Shown piece by piece: positions 1-8,924 of a stretch of DNA of 64,000 bases (positions are counted from its first letter, which is position 1; the number at the start of each line of letters is the position of its first letter). The notes beneath the pieces were generated by a model, which saw nothing but the letters and a program-made list of their open reading frames with translations, was not told where the DNA came from and ran no database searches. Source of the DNA: Cohnella sp. OV330 (GTDB lineage: Bacteria; Bacillota; Bacilli; Paenibacillales; Paenibacillaceae); the NCBI RefSeq assembly GCF_900112065.1, contig NZ_FOKE01000005.1, forward strand, positions 310,001-374,000. The letters are read 5' to 3'. Made by a program: the position numbers and the translations under genes.

Positions 1-920
1 GGATTCGGAATGCGCACCGTCACTTCTCCGCTCGCAGTAAAGCCTGCCAGCCACTGCGGCACGAGCTCGTTCAGCCGCTGCTGACGGATCAGCTCCACGA
101 TACGCTCCTTAGCTTGGGCGGCCGTTTCCGTCGATGCCGGCTTGCGATCCGTCACTTTCAGCAAATGGTACCCGTACGCGGTCTTGACCGGCTTGCCGTA
201 GGCGCCTGTTTTCAACTGCGCGGCCGCTTGCTCGAGTTCGGGCGCAGTCTGTCCCGCGGCCAGATAGCCCAGATCGCCGCCCGCTTCCCGCGTCGCGACG
301 TCCGCCGAAAACTCGGCGGCCAGCTTGGCGAAGTCGGCGCCCTTGGCGAGCTCGGCGTGCAATTCCTTCGCCTGCGCTTCGGTTTTTACCAGGATGTGCG
401 ACAAGCGGACCTGCGCCGGGTGGTGGAACGATGCCTCGTTCAGCCCGTAAAACTGCGCGACTTGCTCATCCGTCACCTCAAGCTCGGAAGCAAACAGTTT
501 GCCGAGCAGCAGCTGCATCTTGATCTGCGCCGCAAAGCCCGCTTCATCCAATCCGGCAGAGTTCAGATAGCTTTGAAAATCCGCTTCCGACGCGAACGAG
601 CCGCGCATCTTGTCCATGCCGGCCGCAAGCTCCCCCTCGCCGACGGTCAATCCTTTGGCCGCAGCCTGCTCGTCCGCGAGCCGCCGGATGACCATCTCCT
701 GCAGCGTCTGCGCGCCGACTTGCCGCAGCATCGCCTCATACAGCTCGTCCTTCGTAATGTTCGTTTGGCCCACCGTCGCCACGATGCTTGCCGTTTCGCT
801 CCCCTCCGCCTTGGCGGCGGCCCGAGCCTCGGGCTTCGCTTCATTCGCTACGGCGTAAATCGCAAACGAAGCGACTGCGATCAGTACCGCTAATCCTCCC
901 ACCGGCAGCCATTTTCTCAT
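1..920 (-). CDS. Parvulin-type peptidylprolyl isomerase (PrsA/SurA-like foldase), C-terminus beyond the window
   Basis: The minus strand is open from an ATG at 920 (or 923) to the left edge, giving at least 306 residues with no stop. The N-terminus (MRKWLPVGGLAVLIAVASFA) is a single hydrophobic signal-anchor or signal peptide without a lipobox cysteine, unlike classical PrsA lipoproteins. A SurA_N-like helical region follows, then a parvulin rotamase domain marked by VRLSHILVKTEAQAKEL, FAKLAAEFS, GGDLGYL and TAYGYHLLKV. Such proteins assist folding of secreted proteins outside the membrane. A GGGGAG ribosome binding site lies 4-8 bases upstream of the two adjacent ATGs. Family assignment is firm; the exact paralogue is not. 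Confidence 0.85.
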   Translation of the reverse strand, partial: MRKWLPVGGLAVLIAVASFAIYAVANEAKPEARAAAKAEGSETASIVATVGQTNITKDELYEAMLRQVGAQTLQEMVIRRLADEQAAAKGLTVGEGELAAGMDKMRGSFASEADFQSYLNSAGLDEAGFAAQIKMQLLLGKLFASELEVTDEQVAQFYGLNEASFHHPAQVRLSHILVKTEAQAKELHAELAKGADFAKLAAEFSADVATREAGGDLGYLAAGQTAPELEQAAAQLKTGAYGKPVKTAYGYHLLKVTDRKPASTETAAQAKERIVELIRQQRLNELVPQWLAGFTASGEVTVRIPN

Positions 921-980
921 CATCGATCTCCCCATTCCGCATTAATTTTTTGAATATTCAGATTTAAAGATCGCAAAGAA

Positions 981-1034
981 GCCTCGAGCATGCGAACCTC
1001 CGCTTCTGAAGGAAACCGGATGCATTCTCGAGGC
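981..1034 (-). terminator. Probable terminator of the ThuA operon
   Basis: Inverted repeat with 13-base arms (981-993 and 1022-1034, one mismatch, core GCCTCGAG/CTCGAGGC). Read on the minus strand it follows the ThuA stop and is followed by TTCTTT, fitting a Rho-independent terminator with a large, partly paired loop. Confidence 0.55.
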
Positions 1035-1065
1035 AAGATCTTGTATGAATTCGTAGCTTATTCGC

Positions 1066-1803
1066 CTAAGCTTTTGAGGCGATCGCCTCCAGCGGCTGCA
1101 CGTTCCCGAACCTTGGCGCCGCGCCCCGCTCGTCCGCGGTCCAGCGGACGGCGTTCGCGATCACGCGAAGAACATGCTCGTTGTAATAAGTCGGATACGT
1201 CTCATGTCCCGGGCGGAAATAAAAGATTTTGCCGTGCCCGCGGCTATATGCGCACCCGCTTCGGAACACCTCGCCGCCCTCGAACCAGCTCACCAGCACG
1301 AGTTCGTCCGGGTCGGGCACGTCGAAGAACTCGCCGTACATTTCTTCTTTTTCCAGTTCGATATAAGGAGGCAGCCCCGCCGCGATCGGATGCGACGGCT
1401 TGACGACCCACAGACGTTCCTTCTCGTCGGCTTCGCGCCACAGCAGCGCGCAGGAGGTGCCCATGAGCCGCTTGAATATTTTAGAATAGTGTCCCGAATG
1501 CAGCACGATCAGCCCCATGCCTTCCAACACGCGCCGCTGCACCCGGTCTACGACCGCTTCGTCAACCTCGTCGTGCGCCCGGTGTCCCCACCAGACGAGC
1601 ACGTCCGTACGCGCCAGCGCGTCCTCCGGCAATCCATGCTCCGGCTCGTCCAACGTCGCCGTGCCGAGCTCGAAACCGAAAGGCGCGAGCCCTTCGCGCA
1701 GCGCCTCGTGAATGCCCGCCGGATAGATGCGCTGCACGTCCGGATTCGAACGCTCGTGGCGGAATTCGTTCCAGATCGTTACGCGCGGCGTCGATTGTTT
1801 CAT
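1066..1803 (-). CDS. ThuA-domain protein (trehalose-utilization family)
   Basis: 245 residues, spanning the whole ThuA domain, a class I glutamine amidotransferase-like fold. Visible family marks are [10 protein letters not shown] at the N-terminus, the DVLVWWGH strand, the GLIVLHSGH segment and [17 protein letters not shown] near the end. In Sinorhizobium, ThuA and the oxidoreductase ThuB act on trehalose and related disaccharides through 3-keto intermediates; the substrate here is unknown. The ATG overlaps the stop of the upstream oxidoreductase by four bases (ATGA), so the two are translationally coupled. It is the last gene of the LacI/ABC transporter operon. A second ThuA gene lies at 32749-33474. 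Confidence 0.88.
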   Translation of the reverse strand: MKQSTPRVTIWNEFRHERSNPDVQRIYPAGIHEALREGLAPFGFELGTATLDEPEHGLPEDALARTDVLVWWGHRAHDEVDEAVVDRVQRRVLEGMGLIVLHSGHYSKIFKRLMGTSCALLWREADEKERLWVVKPSHPIAAGLPPYIELEKEEMYGEFFDVPDPDELVLVSWFEGGEVFRSGCAYSRGHGKIFYFRPGHETYPTYYNEHVLRVIANAVRWTADERGAAPRFGNVQPLEAIASKA

Positions 1804-2885
1804 GTCCCTACCTCCTCGCTTCGGTCATCCAGCTCTTCGATTCGCACGGATCGCCGCTCGCGACTTGATCGCACGACCGCTTCTAGAATTTTCTGGTTCA
1901 GATAGCCGTCTTGCAGCATGGGCCGCTCCTCGCGGACGTCGCCCCGCACCAGATCGACGAAGTCCTGCATTTGCGCCAGCTTGTAGCGGGCCGGCACGGC
2001 GATCCGTTCCCGAACCTCGCTGCCCTCCGCATTGCGATGGATCCAGGTGAGATAATCGCCCTGATCCCAGTTCATGTGAAGCGTACCGGTGTCGCCGTAC
2101 ACGGCGATCTCGAACTGATTCTGCGAACCGAAGGCGTTGCGCGACGTCTGGAAGACAGCGGGGATGCCTGGCTCAAGCCATGCGGTGAACGCTGCGAAAT
2201 CGTCGATGTCGACGTCAACCATCGCCCCGGTCGCGGGATCTTCCCGCTGTCCGATCAGGTTGCTCATCAGCGACGCGACCTCGGCCGGTTCGCCGACCAG
2301 GAAGCGGGCCGCGTCGATCATATGCGAGCCGAGATCGCCCAGCGTGCCGGTACCAGTGATCGCACGGTCCAGCCGCCAGTTCATTTTCGTCTCGAACGGC
2401 GTGCCGCCCCATTGCTGCAAATATTGAACGAACAGATGCCGCACCGGACCGATCCTGCCTTCGCGGATCCAATCGCGGGCCATGCGGAACGCGGGCACGT
2501 AACGGTACGAAAAGCCGACCATGCAAGGCGTCGAATTCGACGCCGCGAGCCGCTTCAGGCTAGCAGCTTCTTCGTATGTCCGCGTGAACGGCTTTTCCGT
2601 CATGAGCGGCTTCCCGTACGTCAGGCACAGACGAATAATCTCGTAGTGCGCGTCGTTCGGCGTGATGGACATCACCGCGTCCACTTCCGGGTCGCGGATG
2701 AGCGATTCCGCGTCCGTATGGCGCGACGCTGCGTCGATACCGTGACGCTCCGCCCATTCGGCGACTTTGGCGGCGTCCTGGTCGCAGACGGCGGCCAGCC
2801 GGACGCCTGCGACGCCCGAGAGTTGCCCGACATGGACGCCCGCCATGCCGCCGAGTCCGATCAGTCCCAATCTAACGGTTTTCAT
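1800..2885 (-). CDS. Gfo/Idh/MocA family NAD(P)-dependent sugar oxidoreductase
   Basis: 361 residues, usual length for the family. The N-terminal Rossmann fold begins [18 protein letters not shown] (GxGxxG-type dinucleotide motif). The typical [13 protein letters not shown] segment carries the EKP lysine motif near residue 98, and [14 protein letters not shown] carries the conserved catalytic histidine region. It probably oxidises or reduces a sugar carbonyl in the cytoplasm. It sits between the permease gene (30 bases upstream) and thuA (4-base overlap), so it likely acts on the sugar imported by the same operon, with ThuA as partner. Confidence 0.9.
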   Translation of the reverse strand: MKTVRLGLIGLGGMAGVHVGQLSGVAGVRLAAVCDQDAAKVAEWAERHGIDAASRHTDAESLIRDPEVDAVMSITPNDAHYEIIRLCLTYGKPLMTEKPFTRTYEEAASLKRLAASNSTPCMVGFSYRYVPAFRMARDWIREGRIGPVRHLFVQYLQQWGGTPFETKMNWRLDRAITGTGTLGDLGSHMIDAARFLVGEPAEVASLMSNLIGQREDPATGAMVDVDIDDFAAFTAWLEPGIPAVFQTSRNAFGSQNQFEIAVYGDTGTLHMNWDQGDYLTWIHRNAEGSEVRERIAVPARYKLAQMQDFVDLVRGDVREERPMLQDGYLNQKILEAVVRSSRERRSVRIEELDDRSEEVGT

Positions 2886-2915
2886 TGCCGAATCTCTCCT
2901 TTGTCCGGGGGCCGA

Positions 2916-3743
2916 TCACTTGATGCCCGTCATCGTAATGCCTTTGATAAAGTAGCGCTGCGCGAACAGGAACACGATAAAGATCGGCACGAAGCTGACG
3001 ACGTTGCCGGCCATCAGCAGGTTCCACTCCGTCGACCATTGCCCCTGCAGCTTGCTGAGGCCCAGCGGCAGCGTCATCAGCTCTTTGCTGTTGACGGCGA
3101 TGAGCGGCCACAGGAAGTTGTTCCAGGAGCTCATGAACGCGAAGATGGACAGCGCCGACAGCGTCGGCTTGACGAGCGGGACGATCACGCTGAAAAACAC
3201 CCGATAATAGGACGCGCCGTCGATAAAGGCAGCCTCCATCAGCTCGTTCGGGATCGTCATGATGCTCTGCCTTAGCAGGAACGTCCCATAGGCGCTGAAG
3301 ATGCCCGGCAAAATGAGCCCCGCGTACGTGTCGATCAGGTCGGTGCGCGAGAACAAAATGAACAGGGGCACGAGCGTCACCTGCGCCGGGATCATCATCG
3401 TCGTCAGAAACAGGACGAACACGCTCTGCCGGCCCTTGAACGCGATCTTGGCGAACACGTAAGCCGCCATCGTGCAGATCGCCAGCTGCAGCAGCGTCGT
3501 CGCGACGGCCACAAGGGCACTGTTGGCGAAAAATCGATATAGCGGGAAGTACCCTTCGATCTTGGAGAAATTGTCGAAGTTCCAGCTCGAGGGCAATAGG
3601 CGCGGCGGCATCGCCACCACTTCGAGATTGTCCTTGAAGGCGCCCAGCAGCATCCACAGGAACGGAAACGTCAGCGCGACCGCGAGCAGCGCCAGGAACA
3701 GATGCGCCGCCAGGTCCGCCGCGTTCTTTTTCCTACCTGTCAT
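2916..3743 (-). CDS. Carbohydrate ABC transporter permease, MalG type
   Basis: 275 residues with six predicted membrane segments. The EAA loop that contacts the ATPase is clear: EAAFIDGASYYRVFFSVIVP, with the usual G after D. The C-terminus GITMTGIK is typical of MalG-like permeases (KGITxGAVK). It overlaps the MalF-type permease by 11 bases. No ATPase gene is in the operon, as is common in Paenibacillaceae, where a shared MsmK-type ATPase energises many sugar importers. Confidence 0.92.
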   Translation of the reverse strand: MTGRKKNAADLAAHLFLALLAVALTFPFLWMLLGAFKDNLEVVAMPPRLLPSSWNFDNFSKIEGYFPLYRFFANSALVAVATTLLQLAICTMAAYVFAKIAFKGRQSVFVLFLTTMMIPAQVTLVPLFILFSRTDLIDTYAGLILPGIFSAYGTFLLRQSIMTIPNELMEAAFIDGASYYRVFFSVIVPLVKPTLSALSIFAFMSSWNNFLWPLIAVNSKELMTLPLGLSKLQGQWSTEWNLLMAGNVVSFVPIFIVFLFAQRYFIKGITMTGIK

Positions 3744-4626
3744 AGACGACCCACCTCCGTTGGACCTGCTGCAGCACCAAGGTCGAGACGAGGATGATGA
3801 GCAGGAGCACCCAAGATTGCGCGGCGGCGAAGCCCATCTTGTTGAATTGGAAAGCGTTGCGGTACACCTGCTCGACGATCGTGCTCGTCGCGCCCGCCGG
3901 GCCGCCGTTGGTCATGATCAGCACCTGGTCGAACAGCTGGAACGAATTGATAAGCGAGATCGTCACGACAAAATACAGCGTCGGAGAAAGCAGCGGAACC
4001 GTGATTCGCCACAGCTTGCTCCAAGGAGACGCGCCGTCGAGCTCCGCCGCTTCGTAGTAATCCTCGGAGATGTCCTGCAGGCCCGCCAGCAAAATGATAG
4101 ACACGAAGCCAATGTCCTTCCAGAGCGTCACCAGGATGATCGCGATCATCGCCCAGAAGTCGTCCTGCAGCCAGATCGGTCCTTGAATGCCCACCTGCGA
4201 CAGCAAATAATTGATCAATCCGCTCTGCCCGTTCAGCAGCCAGCGCCAGACGATCGATACGGCGACCCAGGACGTGATGACGGGCACGAACACGGCCGCC
4301 CGGTACAGCTTCACGCCGCGGATCGGCCGGTTCAGCAGCACCGCGAGCAGCGTGCCGAGCACGACGATCGACGGCAGATAGCCGAGCAGGAATACGAAAA
4401 CATTGCGGATCGCGGTATAAGACTTTTCCTCTCGGAACACCTGCGCGTAGTTATCCCAGCCGATGAAGTTCATCTTCGTCCAATGCGTCAGCAGGTCCCA
4501 GTCGGTAAAGCTGATGAGAATCGACGATACCATCGGCAGCAATTGGAACGCCAGCAAGCACAGCAAGGCGGGCGTTAAAAAAACGATAGCAGCCGTCCGG
4601 CGGCTCCACTTGCGCTGTCCGACCAT
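3733..4626 (-). CDS. Carbohydrate ABC transporter permease, MalF type
   Basis: 297 residues. A first membrane segment follows the basic N-terminus (RRTAAIVFLTPALLCLLAFQ), and the EAA loop reads YEAAELDGASPWSKLWRITVP. It forms the membrane pore with the following MalG-type permease. It lies 80 bases after the solute-binding gene, a gap that holds a GC-rich stem-loop (4662-4677). Confidence 0.92.
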   Translation of the reverse strand: MVGQRKWSRRTAAIVFLTPALLCLLAFQLLPMVSSILISFTDWDLLTHWTKMNFIGWDNYAQVFREEKSYTAIRNVFVFLLGYLPSIVVLGTLLAVLLNRPIRGVKLYRAAVFVPVITSWVAVSIVWRWLLNGQSGLINYLLSQVGIQGPIWLQDDFWAMIAIILVTLWKDIGFVSIILLAGLQDISEDYYEAAELDGASPWSKLWRITVPLLSPTLYFVVTISLINSFQLFDQVLIMTNGGPAGATSTIVEQVYRNAFQFNKMGFAAAQSWVLLLIILVSTLVLQQVQRRWVVYDR

Positions 4627-4661
4627 GCCACCCTTTCCTTTCCGTCAGGCGGGGAGGGAAA

Positions 4662-4677
4662 GCCGCCGCGGGGCGGC
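4662..4677 (-). promoter_or_regulatory. Intra-operon stem-loop between solute-binding and permease genes
   Basis: Perfect 6-base arms (GCCGCC/GGCGGC) around a 4-base loop, followed on the minus strand by TTTCCC. It is too weakly U-tailed for a full terminator. In ABC operons such hairpins often stabilise the binding-protein mRNA or partly attenuate the permease genes; that role here is inference. Confidence 0.45.
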
Positions 4678-4706
4678 CTTCTCGTCTCCTGATTGTTGTG
4701 AAAAAT

Positions 4707-6071
4707 CTACTTCACGAGCGCTTCGACCTTTTTCTGCGCCGCGTCGAGCGCTTCCTGCGCGGAGGAACGGCCGAGCTTCGCCTTGTCGAGCTCTTCGCCG
4801 ACGGCGGCCGTGAATTCGCCCCACTTTTCCGGCTTCGGTCCGACGGGCGGCAGCACGAGCGAATCCAGCGCATCGGTCACGACCTGCTTCGACTCCGGCG
4901 GCTTTTGCTTGTAGTACGCGTCCAGCACCGCCGGGTCCGTAACCGCCGGGATGCTCCAGCCCGCCTCGATCCGTTTGGACACCGCCTCCGGCGCGCTCGT
5001 GAAAAACTTCAGGAAGCGCCAGGCGGCATCGGCGTTCTTCGTCGTCTTCGCGGCCACGAGGCCGTCCGCGAAGAAGTGATGCGCCTTCTGCGTATTGCCC
5101 GGCTCCAGCGCGATGTCCCAATTGAACTTCGCTTCGCTGAACTTGGCGAAGTTCCAGATGCCGAACCGGGCCATCGCCAGCTTGCCGTTCACGAAGGCGT
5201 TCAGGTCCGCGTCCGGCTGGTTGAACGTATCGTCGTTGAGCGGCGGCGACACCTTGTACTTGGACGCTTTGTCGATCATCCATTGCAACGCTTCTACATT
5301 TGCCGGGCTGTTCAGCGTCGGTTTGCCGTCCGCGCTCCATACGCCGCCGCCGTTCTGGGCGATCGTCTTGTAAAATTCGTAAAATTGGATCGGCGCGTAC
5401 GTGCCCCAGATGCCTTTCTTGGCGTCGGTCAGCTTCTGCGCCGCTTCCAGCTCTTCCTTCCAGGTCCACGAAGCGTCCGGATAGGCTAGCCCTTTGGCGT
5501 CGAACAGATCCTTGTTGTAGAAGAGCACGACGTCGGAGAAGCTCTCCGTCACGCCCATCTGCTTGCCGTTGTAGTTAAACGCGTCATAGGCAAGCTTCTT
5601 GTAGACGTCCGGCTTGAACGAGCTGTCCGCCGCGATCGAAGGCGTGAGGTCGAGCAACTGATCCTTGGCCGCGTATGTCAGGAAGTTCTCGTAGCCAACC
5701 TCGAACAGGTCCGGCGCGCTGCCGCTGGCGAGCAGCGTGTTCAGCTTCGTCGTGTAGTCCGCGTACGGAACGACCTCATAGTCGACCTTGACATCGGCGT
5801 TTGCCGCCTGGAAAGCGTCGATCATCGCCTTGAGCGTCTGCTCCTGGCCGGAAGCGGTGTAGGTCATCAGCTTGAGCGTGACCGGATCCTTGGCCGAAGA
5901 CGCCGGTGTATCTGACGCCGCGGCCGTGGCCGAAGCCGTTGCCGAGGCCGTTGAAGACGATTGCGGCGAAGCCGCGGAAGGACTTGCCGTGTTATTCTCT
6001 TTGTTTGCGCCGCAGGCGCTGAGCACGATCGTCGTGCCGAGCAGCAGCAGAGCCCCGCTTTTGGTCCGCAA
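4707..6071 (-). CDS. Extracellular sugar-binding lipoprotein of an ABC transporter (family 1 solute-binding protein)
   Basis: 454 residues. The signal peptide ends in the lipobox LSAC (cysteine near residue 20), followed by a low-complexity Ser/Ala/Thr linker to about residue 60. The mature domain shows the family 1 pattern (AMIDAFQAANADVKVDYEVV near the start, TSAPEAVSKRIEAGWSIPAV near the end). The start codon is TTG at 6071, set by AAAAGGAGAGGG ending about 7 bases upstream; there is no in-frame ATG before the signal peptide. It delivers an oligosaccharide or monosaccharide to the permeases encoded just downstream. Confidence 0.92.
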   Translation of the reverse strand: MRTKSGALLLLGTTIVLSACGANKENNTASPSAASPQSSSTASATASATAAASDTPASSAKDPVTLKLMTYTASGQEQTLKAMIDAFQAANADVKVDYEVVPYADYTTKLNTLLASGSAPDLFEVGYENFLTYAAKDQLLDLTPSIAADSSFKPDVYKKLAYDAFNYNGKQMGVTESFSDVVLFYNKDLFDAKGLAYPDASWTWKEELEAAQKLTDAKKGIWGTYAPIQFYEFYKTIAQNGGGVWSADGKPTLNSPANVEALQWMIDKASKYKVSPPLNDDTFNQPDADLNAFVNGKLAMARFGIWNFAKFSEAKFNWDIALEPGNTQKAHHFFADGLVAAKTTKNADAAWRFLKFFTSAPEAVSKRIEAGWSIPAVTDPAVLDAYYKQKPPESKQVVTDALDSLVLPPVGPKPEKWGEFTAAVGEELDKAKLGRSSAQEALDAAQKKVEALVK

Positions 6072-6258
6072 TGATACCCTCTCCTTTTCAATAGGAACGC
6101 ATTGGACTTCAGACTATGATCCATCGATTGGCAGATCGAATAGTCGGCGTGAGCGCCGACGCGATCACCTCCAGGCTTCGTTTACCGGCATGTAACCGCA
6201 TTCATTTTGTTTGAAAATACGCGGGCAAACAATGCCCTCGTTTCCCGCCGGTCAACGG

Positions 6259-7293
6259 TCAGTTCGGCGTCAGCCGCTGCACCGTCTGGCGAATCGCCAT
6301 TTCCAGCCGCGCGACGCTCGGATCGTCCGCCAGCGAATCCTCGCCTTCCTCGATCGCCTTGAGCAGCCGATCCGCCGCCATCGCGCCCCGGGCGACGATG
6401 TTCTGACGGACCGTGGTGAGCGGCGGATTGCACATCCGGGCGACGGGAATATCGTCGAAGCCGACGACCGAGACGTCCTCCGGCACCCGTTTGCCCGCGT
6501 CGGACAGCCCTCTCAGCACCCCGAGCGCAACCAGGTCGCTCGAAGCGAACACCGCCGTAATCTCGGGATGTCCGGCCGCGATCGCGGCCGCCGCCTCCTG
6601 CCCGTACTCGTAGCTGACCGAGTGCTCGAACACGTAGTCCGAGTTGTAGAACAGGCCGGCTTCTTTGAGCGCGCGCTTGTAGCCCAGGAATCGTTTTTCG
6701 ACGACGCCGTCTTTGCGGATCAGCCCGGTCACCAACGCGATGTTCGAATGCCCGTTGTCGATCAGCAGCTTGGTCGCCATGTAGCCGCCGGCTTCGTCGT
6801 CGATCGATACGGTCTGGAAGTAGCTGTCGTTCACGTAACTGTCGATCAGCACGATCGGCACCTTGACCCGCTTCAGGTCGTCGTAAAAGCTCTCTTGATA
6901 GATGCCCATGATGATCGCGCCGTCCAGATTGCGCTGCATGGATGTATCCAGATAGCCTTCGCCCTTGTCGACGCCCGAGAGAATCATGTGGTAGCCGGAC
7001 TGGCGAAGCCTTGCTTCGATACCGCACACGAGCTCCGAGTAGAACGGATTTTGCAGCAATAACTGCTTCTGGTCCTCCGTCTGGGGGATAACGACGCCGA
7101 TCAGCTTCGATCGGGTGCCCGCCAGGCTTCGCGCCGAAAAATCGGGAATGTAATTCAACTCCGCGACCGCGCGGCGAACCTTTGTCGCGGTCTCCTGCGA
7201 CACCTTGCCTTCCCGGCCGTTCAATACGTAGGACACGGCCGCCGTGGATACGCCTGCGCGCTCCGACACGTCACGAATCGTAATGCGTTTCAA
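6259..7293 (-). CDS. LacI-family transcriptional regulator of the sugar operon
   Basis: 344 residues. The N-terminal helix-turn-helix reads TIRDVSERAGVSTAAVSYVL, followed by the hinge and a periplasmic-binding-like effector domain from about residue 60. A TTG at 7293 with AAGGTG seven bases upstream fits LacI alignments; a GTG at 7302 is the alternative. It is the first gene of the operon, with two palindromic operator candidates and a consensus promoter just upstream, so it probably represses itself and the 187-base-distant transporter genes in response to the imported sugar. Confidence 0.92.
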   Translation of the reverse strand: MKRITIRDVSERAGVSTAAVSYVLNGREGKVSQETATKVRRAVAELNYIPDFSARSLAGTRSKLIGVVIPQTEDQKQLLLQNPFYSELVCGIEARLRQSGYHMILSGVDKGEGYLDTSMQRNLDGAIIMGIYQESFYDDLKRVKVPIVLIDSYVNDSYFQTVSIDDEAGGYMATKLLIDNGHSNIALVTGLIRKDGVVEKRFLGYKRALKEAGLFYNSDYVFEHSVSYEYGQEAAAAIAAGHPEITAVFASSDLVALGVLRGLSDAGKRVPEDVSVVGFDDIPVARMCNPPLTTVRQNIVARGAMAADRLLKAIEEGEDSLADDPSVARLEMAIRQTVQRLTPN

Positions 7294-7335
7294 TGGGGTC
7301 ACCTTCTGCGGGCTGTTGCCAATCCGTTTATTTGT

Positions 7336-7435
7336 GTTAGTTTAAGCGTTTAACCTTACAATGCGATTATAAAAAGGATTGGTGGCGATTTCAAGCGTTA
7401 TTTTATGAATATTTAGGTTAAATGTTTTAACCTAA
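7336..7435 (-). promoter_or_regulatory. Promoter and two putative LacI operators upstream of the sugar operon
   Basis: On the minus strand a sigma-A promoter is visible: TTGAAA (7394-7389), 17-base spacer, TATAAT (7371-7366). Just downstream of the expected start site lies a near-palindrome centred near 7348 (TTAAACGCTTAA, one mismatch, central CG). Upstream of the -35 box lies a perfect inverted repeat with 10-base arms (TTAGGTTAAA 7413-7422, TTTAACCTAA 7426-7435). The two share GGTTAAA, as expected for paired operators of the adjacent LacI protein. Confidence 0.7.
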
Positions 7436-7499
7436 TCGTCATATTCGCTTAAGTTTAGGACAAGATCACCGACAAAACGGCTAATACCCGCTATGGTTT

Positions 7500-7965
7500 G
7501 CTCCATAGTCACGACAGGTAACGCTGTACAGCGCCTTTTCACATCGAATCGCGCCACAGTCACGACAGGTAACGCTATACAACGCCTCTTTACATCGAAT
7601 CGCGCCATAGTTACGACAGCTATCGCTGTACAACTCCTCTTCGCCTCGAAGCGCTCCACAGTCACGACAGGTGGCGCTGTACAGCGCCTCTTCACATCGA
7701 ATCGCGCCATAGTTACGCAGCTAACGCTGTACAACGCCTCTTCATATCGAATCGCGCCACAGTCACGACAGTTAACGCTGTACAACGCCTCTTCGCCTCG
7801 AACCGCTACACGTTCTCGACAGGTGGCGCTGTACAGCACCTCTTCGCCTCGGGCGCGCCACAGTCACGACAGGTAACGCTGTACAGCGCCTCTTCACATC
7901 GAATCGCGCCATAGTTATGACAGCTAACGCTGTACAACGCCGCTTCGCTTCGGACCTGCGACCAT
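7500..7965. repeat. Tandem repeat array 1: nine units of about 51 bp
   Basis: The core CGCTGTACARCGCCTCTTC recurs at 7522, 7573, 7624, 7675, 7725, 7776, 7827, 7877 and 7928, so the period is 51 (twice 50). Several units contain the palindrome GGCGCTGTACAGCGCC (exact at 7673-7688). Units alternate between two subtypes (ACATCGAATCGCGCC and GCCTCGAAGCGC ends). The array fills most of the gap between the LacI promoter and the esterase terminator (7990-8030). Since 51 is a multiple of three, frames stay open through it; I see no coding evidence. Confidence 0.9.
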
Positions 7966-7989
7966 ACGCCTGTCTTCCCCGAAAACAGC

Positions 7990-8030
7990 AAAACGGGATG
8001 AAGCGGGTCGTTATCCCACTTCATCCCGTT
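7990..8030 (-). terminator. Rho-independent terminator of the esterase gene
   Basis: Arms of 11 bases (ACGGGATGAAG 7993-8003 and CTTCATCCCGT 8019-8029), followed on the minus strand by TTTTGCTGTTTTC. It lies 14 bases past the esterase stop. Confidence 0.9.
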
Positions 8031-8043
8031 AACGTTAACCTCT

Positions 8044-8838
8044 TCAGACGTTTCGTCCCTGCAACGGCAGCCATGCCAGCACGCGCTGGATATGCGTATC
8101 CCAGTACCCCCAATTATGATCGCCGGGACCCTCCTCGTAGTCGAGCGCGATGCCGAGCGAACGAACATGGTCGCGGAACCGAACGTTTTGCGCGTACAGA
8201 AAGTCCTCCGTGCCGCAACACTGGTACAGTTTAGGCAGCGAGACGCCGGCGGCGGCCGCGCGCTCCGCGAGCGCGAACAGGTCGTCGTCGGAGCCGGCGG
8301 CCTCCTCCTTGCTTCCGAAGATCCACTTGTATTCCTTATTGGCAAGCGGGCTCCCCTCATGATCGAAGGCAAGGATGTCCATGGCGCCCGACAGGCTCGC
8401 CACGGCCGCGAACTTTTCCGGCGCGCGCAGCCCGAGCTTCATCGCCCCGTAGCCGCCCATCGACAGGCCCGCGGCGAAGCTGTCTTCCCGCTTGCCAGAG
8501 ATCGGGAACAGCGACTGCGCGACATGCGGCAGCTCTTCGCTGACGAACGTCCAGTAATCGAGCCCGCTTTTCATATTCGTATAAAAGCTTCTGTGCACCT
8601 CCGGCATGACGACGGCGATGCCGTACTCGGCCGCATAGCGCTCCACGGACGTGCGACGCAGCCAGATCGAGTGGTCGTCGGACAGGCCGTGCAGCAAGTA
8701 CAACACCGGATACTTGTCCCCTGTCGGCGCGCCGCCCGCTTCGACGCCGATCCCGTAGCTCCGTTCCGGAATAACGACGTTCATGCTTACGGACAAACCG
8801 AGCGTTTGCGCGAAAAAACCGCATTGAATGAGTGCCAT
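8044..8838 (-). CDS. Esterase, S-formylglutathione hydrolase/tributyrin-esterase-like (PF00756 fold)
   Basis: 264 residues, an alpha/beta hydrolase. The nucleophile motif is GLSMGGYG with Ser126; GDHNW near residue 245 carries the catalytic histidine, and LYLLHGLSDDHSIW is the oxyanion-side segment. No signal peptide, so cytoplasmic. Such enzymes cleave short-chain acyl or feruloyl/acetyl esters. Next to sugar genes it may deacylate imported sugars; that is inference. The RBS CAGGAGGCG sits 10 bases before the ATG, and the gene is monocistronic with its own terminator. Confidence 0.88.
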   Translation of the reverse strand: MALIQCGFFAQTLGLSVSMNVVIPERSYGIGVEAGGAPTGDKYPVLYLLHGLSDDHSIWLRRTSVERYAAEYGIAVVMPEVHRSFYTNMKSGLDYWTFVSEELPHVAQSLFPISGKREDSFAAGLSMGGYGAMKLGLRAPEKFAAVASLSGAMDILAFDHEGSPLANKEYKWIFGSKEEAAGSDDDLFALAERAAAAGVSLPKLYQCCGTEDFLYAQNVRFRDHVRSLGIALDYEEGPGDHNWGYWDTHIQRVLAWLPLQGRNV

Positions 8839-8924
8839 CGAAACTCTCGCCTCCTGCGTATATCAACCTCTACCCTTTACATAGTAGAAGATCGCCGTCC
8901 GCGCCGCAAGGAGGGGGACCCTGC

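Noticed and set aside
1911..3275. Long plus-strand open frame opposite the Gfo and permease genes
   Set aside because: It is antisense to two well-conserved genes; high GC keeps such frames open and its composition (Arg/His/Asp rich) is typical of shadow frames.
6143..6160. Stem-loop GTCGGCG-TGAG-CGCCGAC as a terminator after the LacI gene
   Set aside because: No U-run follows on either strand; it may be a leader hairpin of the binding-protein gene, but there is no evidence for a function.
7432..8372. Open frames with 17-residue repeats on both strands across the first array
   Set aside because: The 51-bp unit is a multiple of three, so any stop-free unit stays open. No RBS or domain supports translation, and the frames run into the esterase gene or its terminator.
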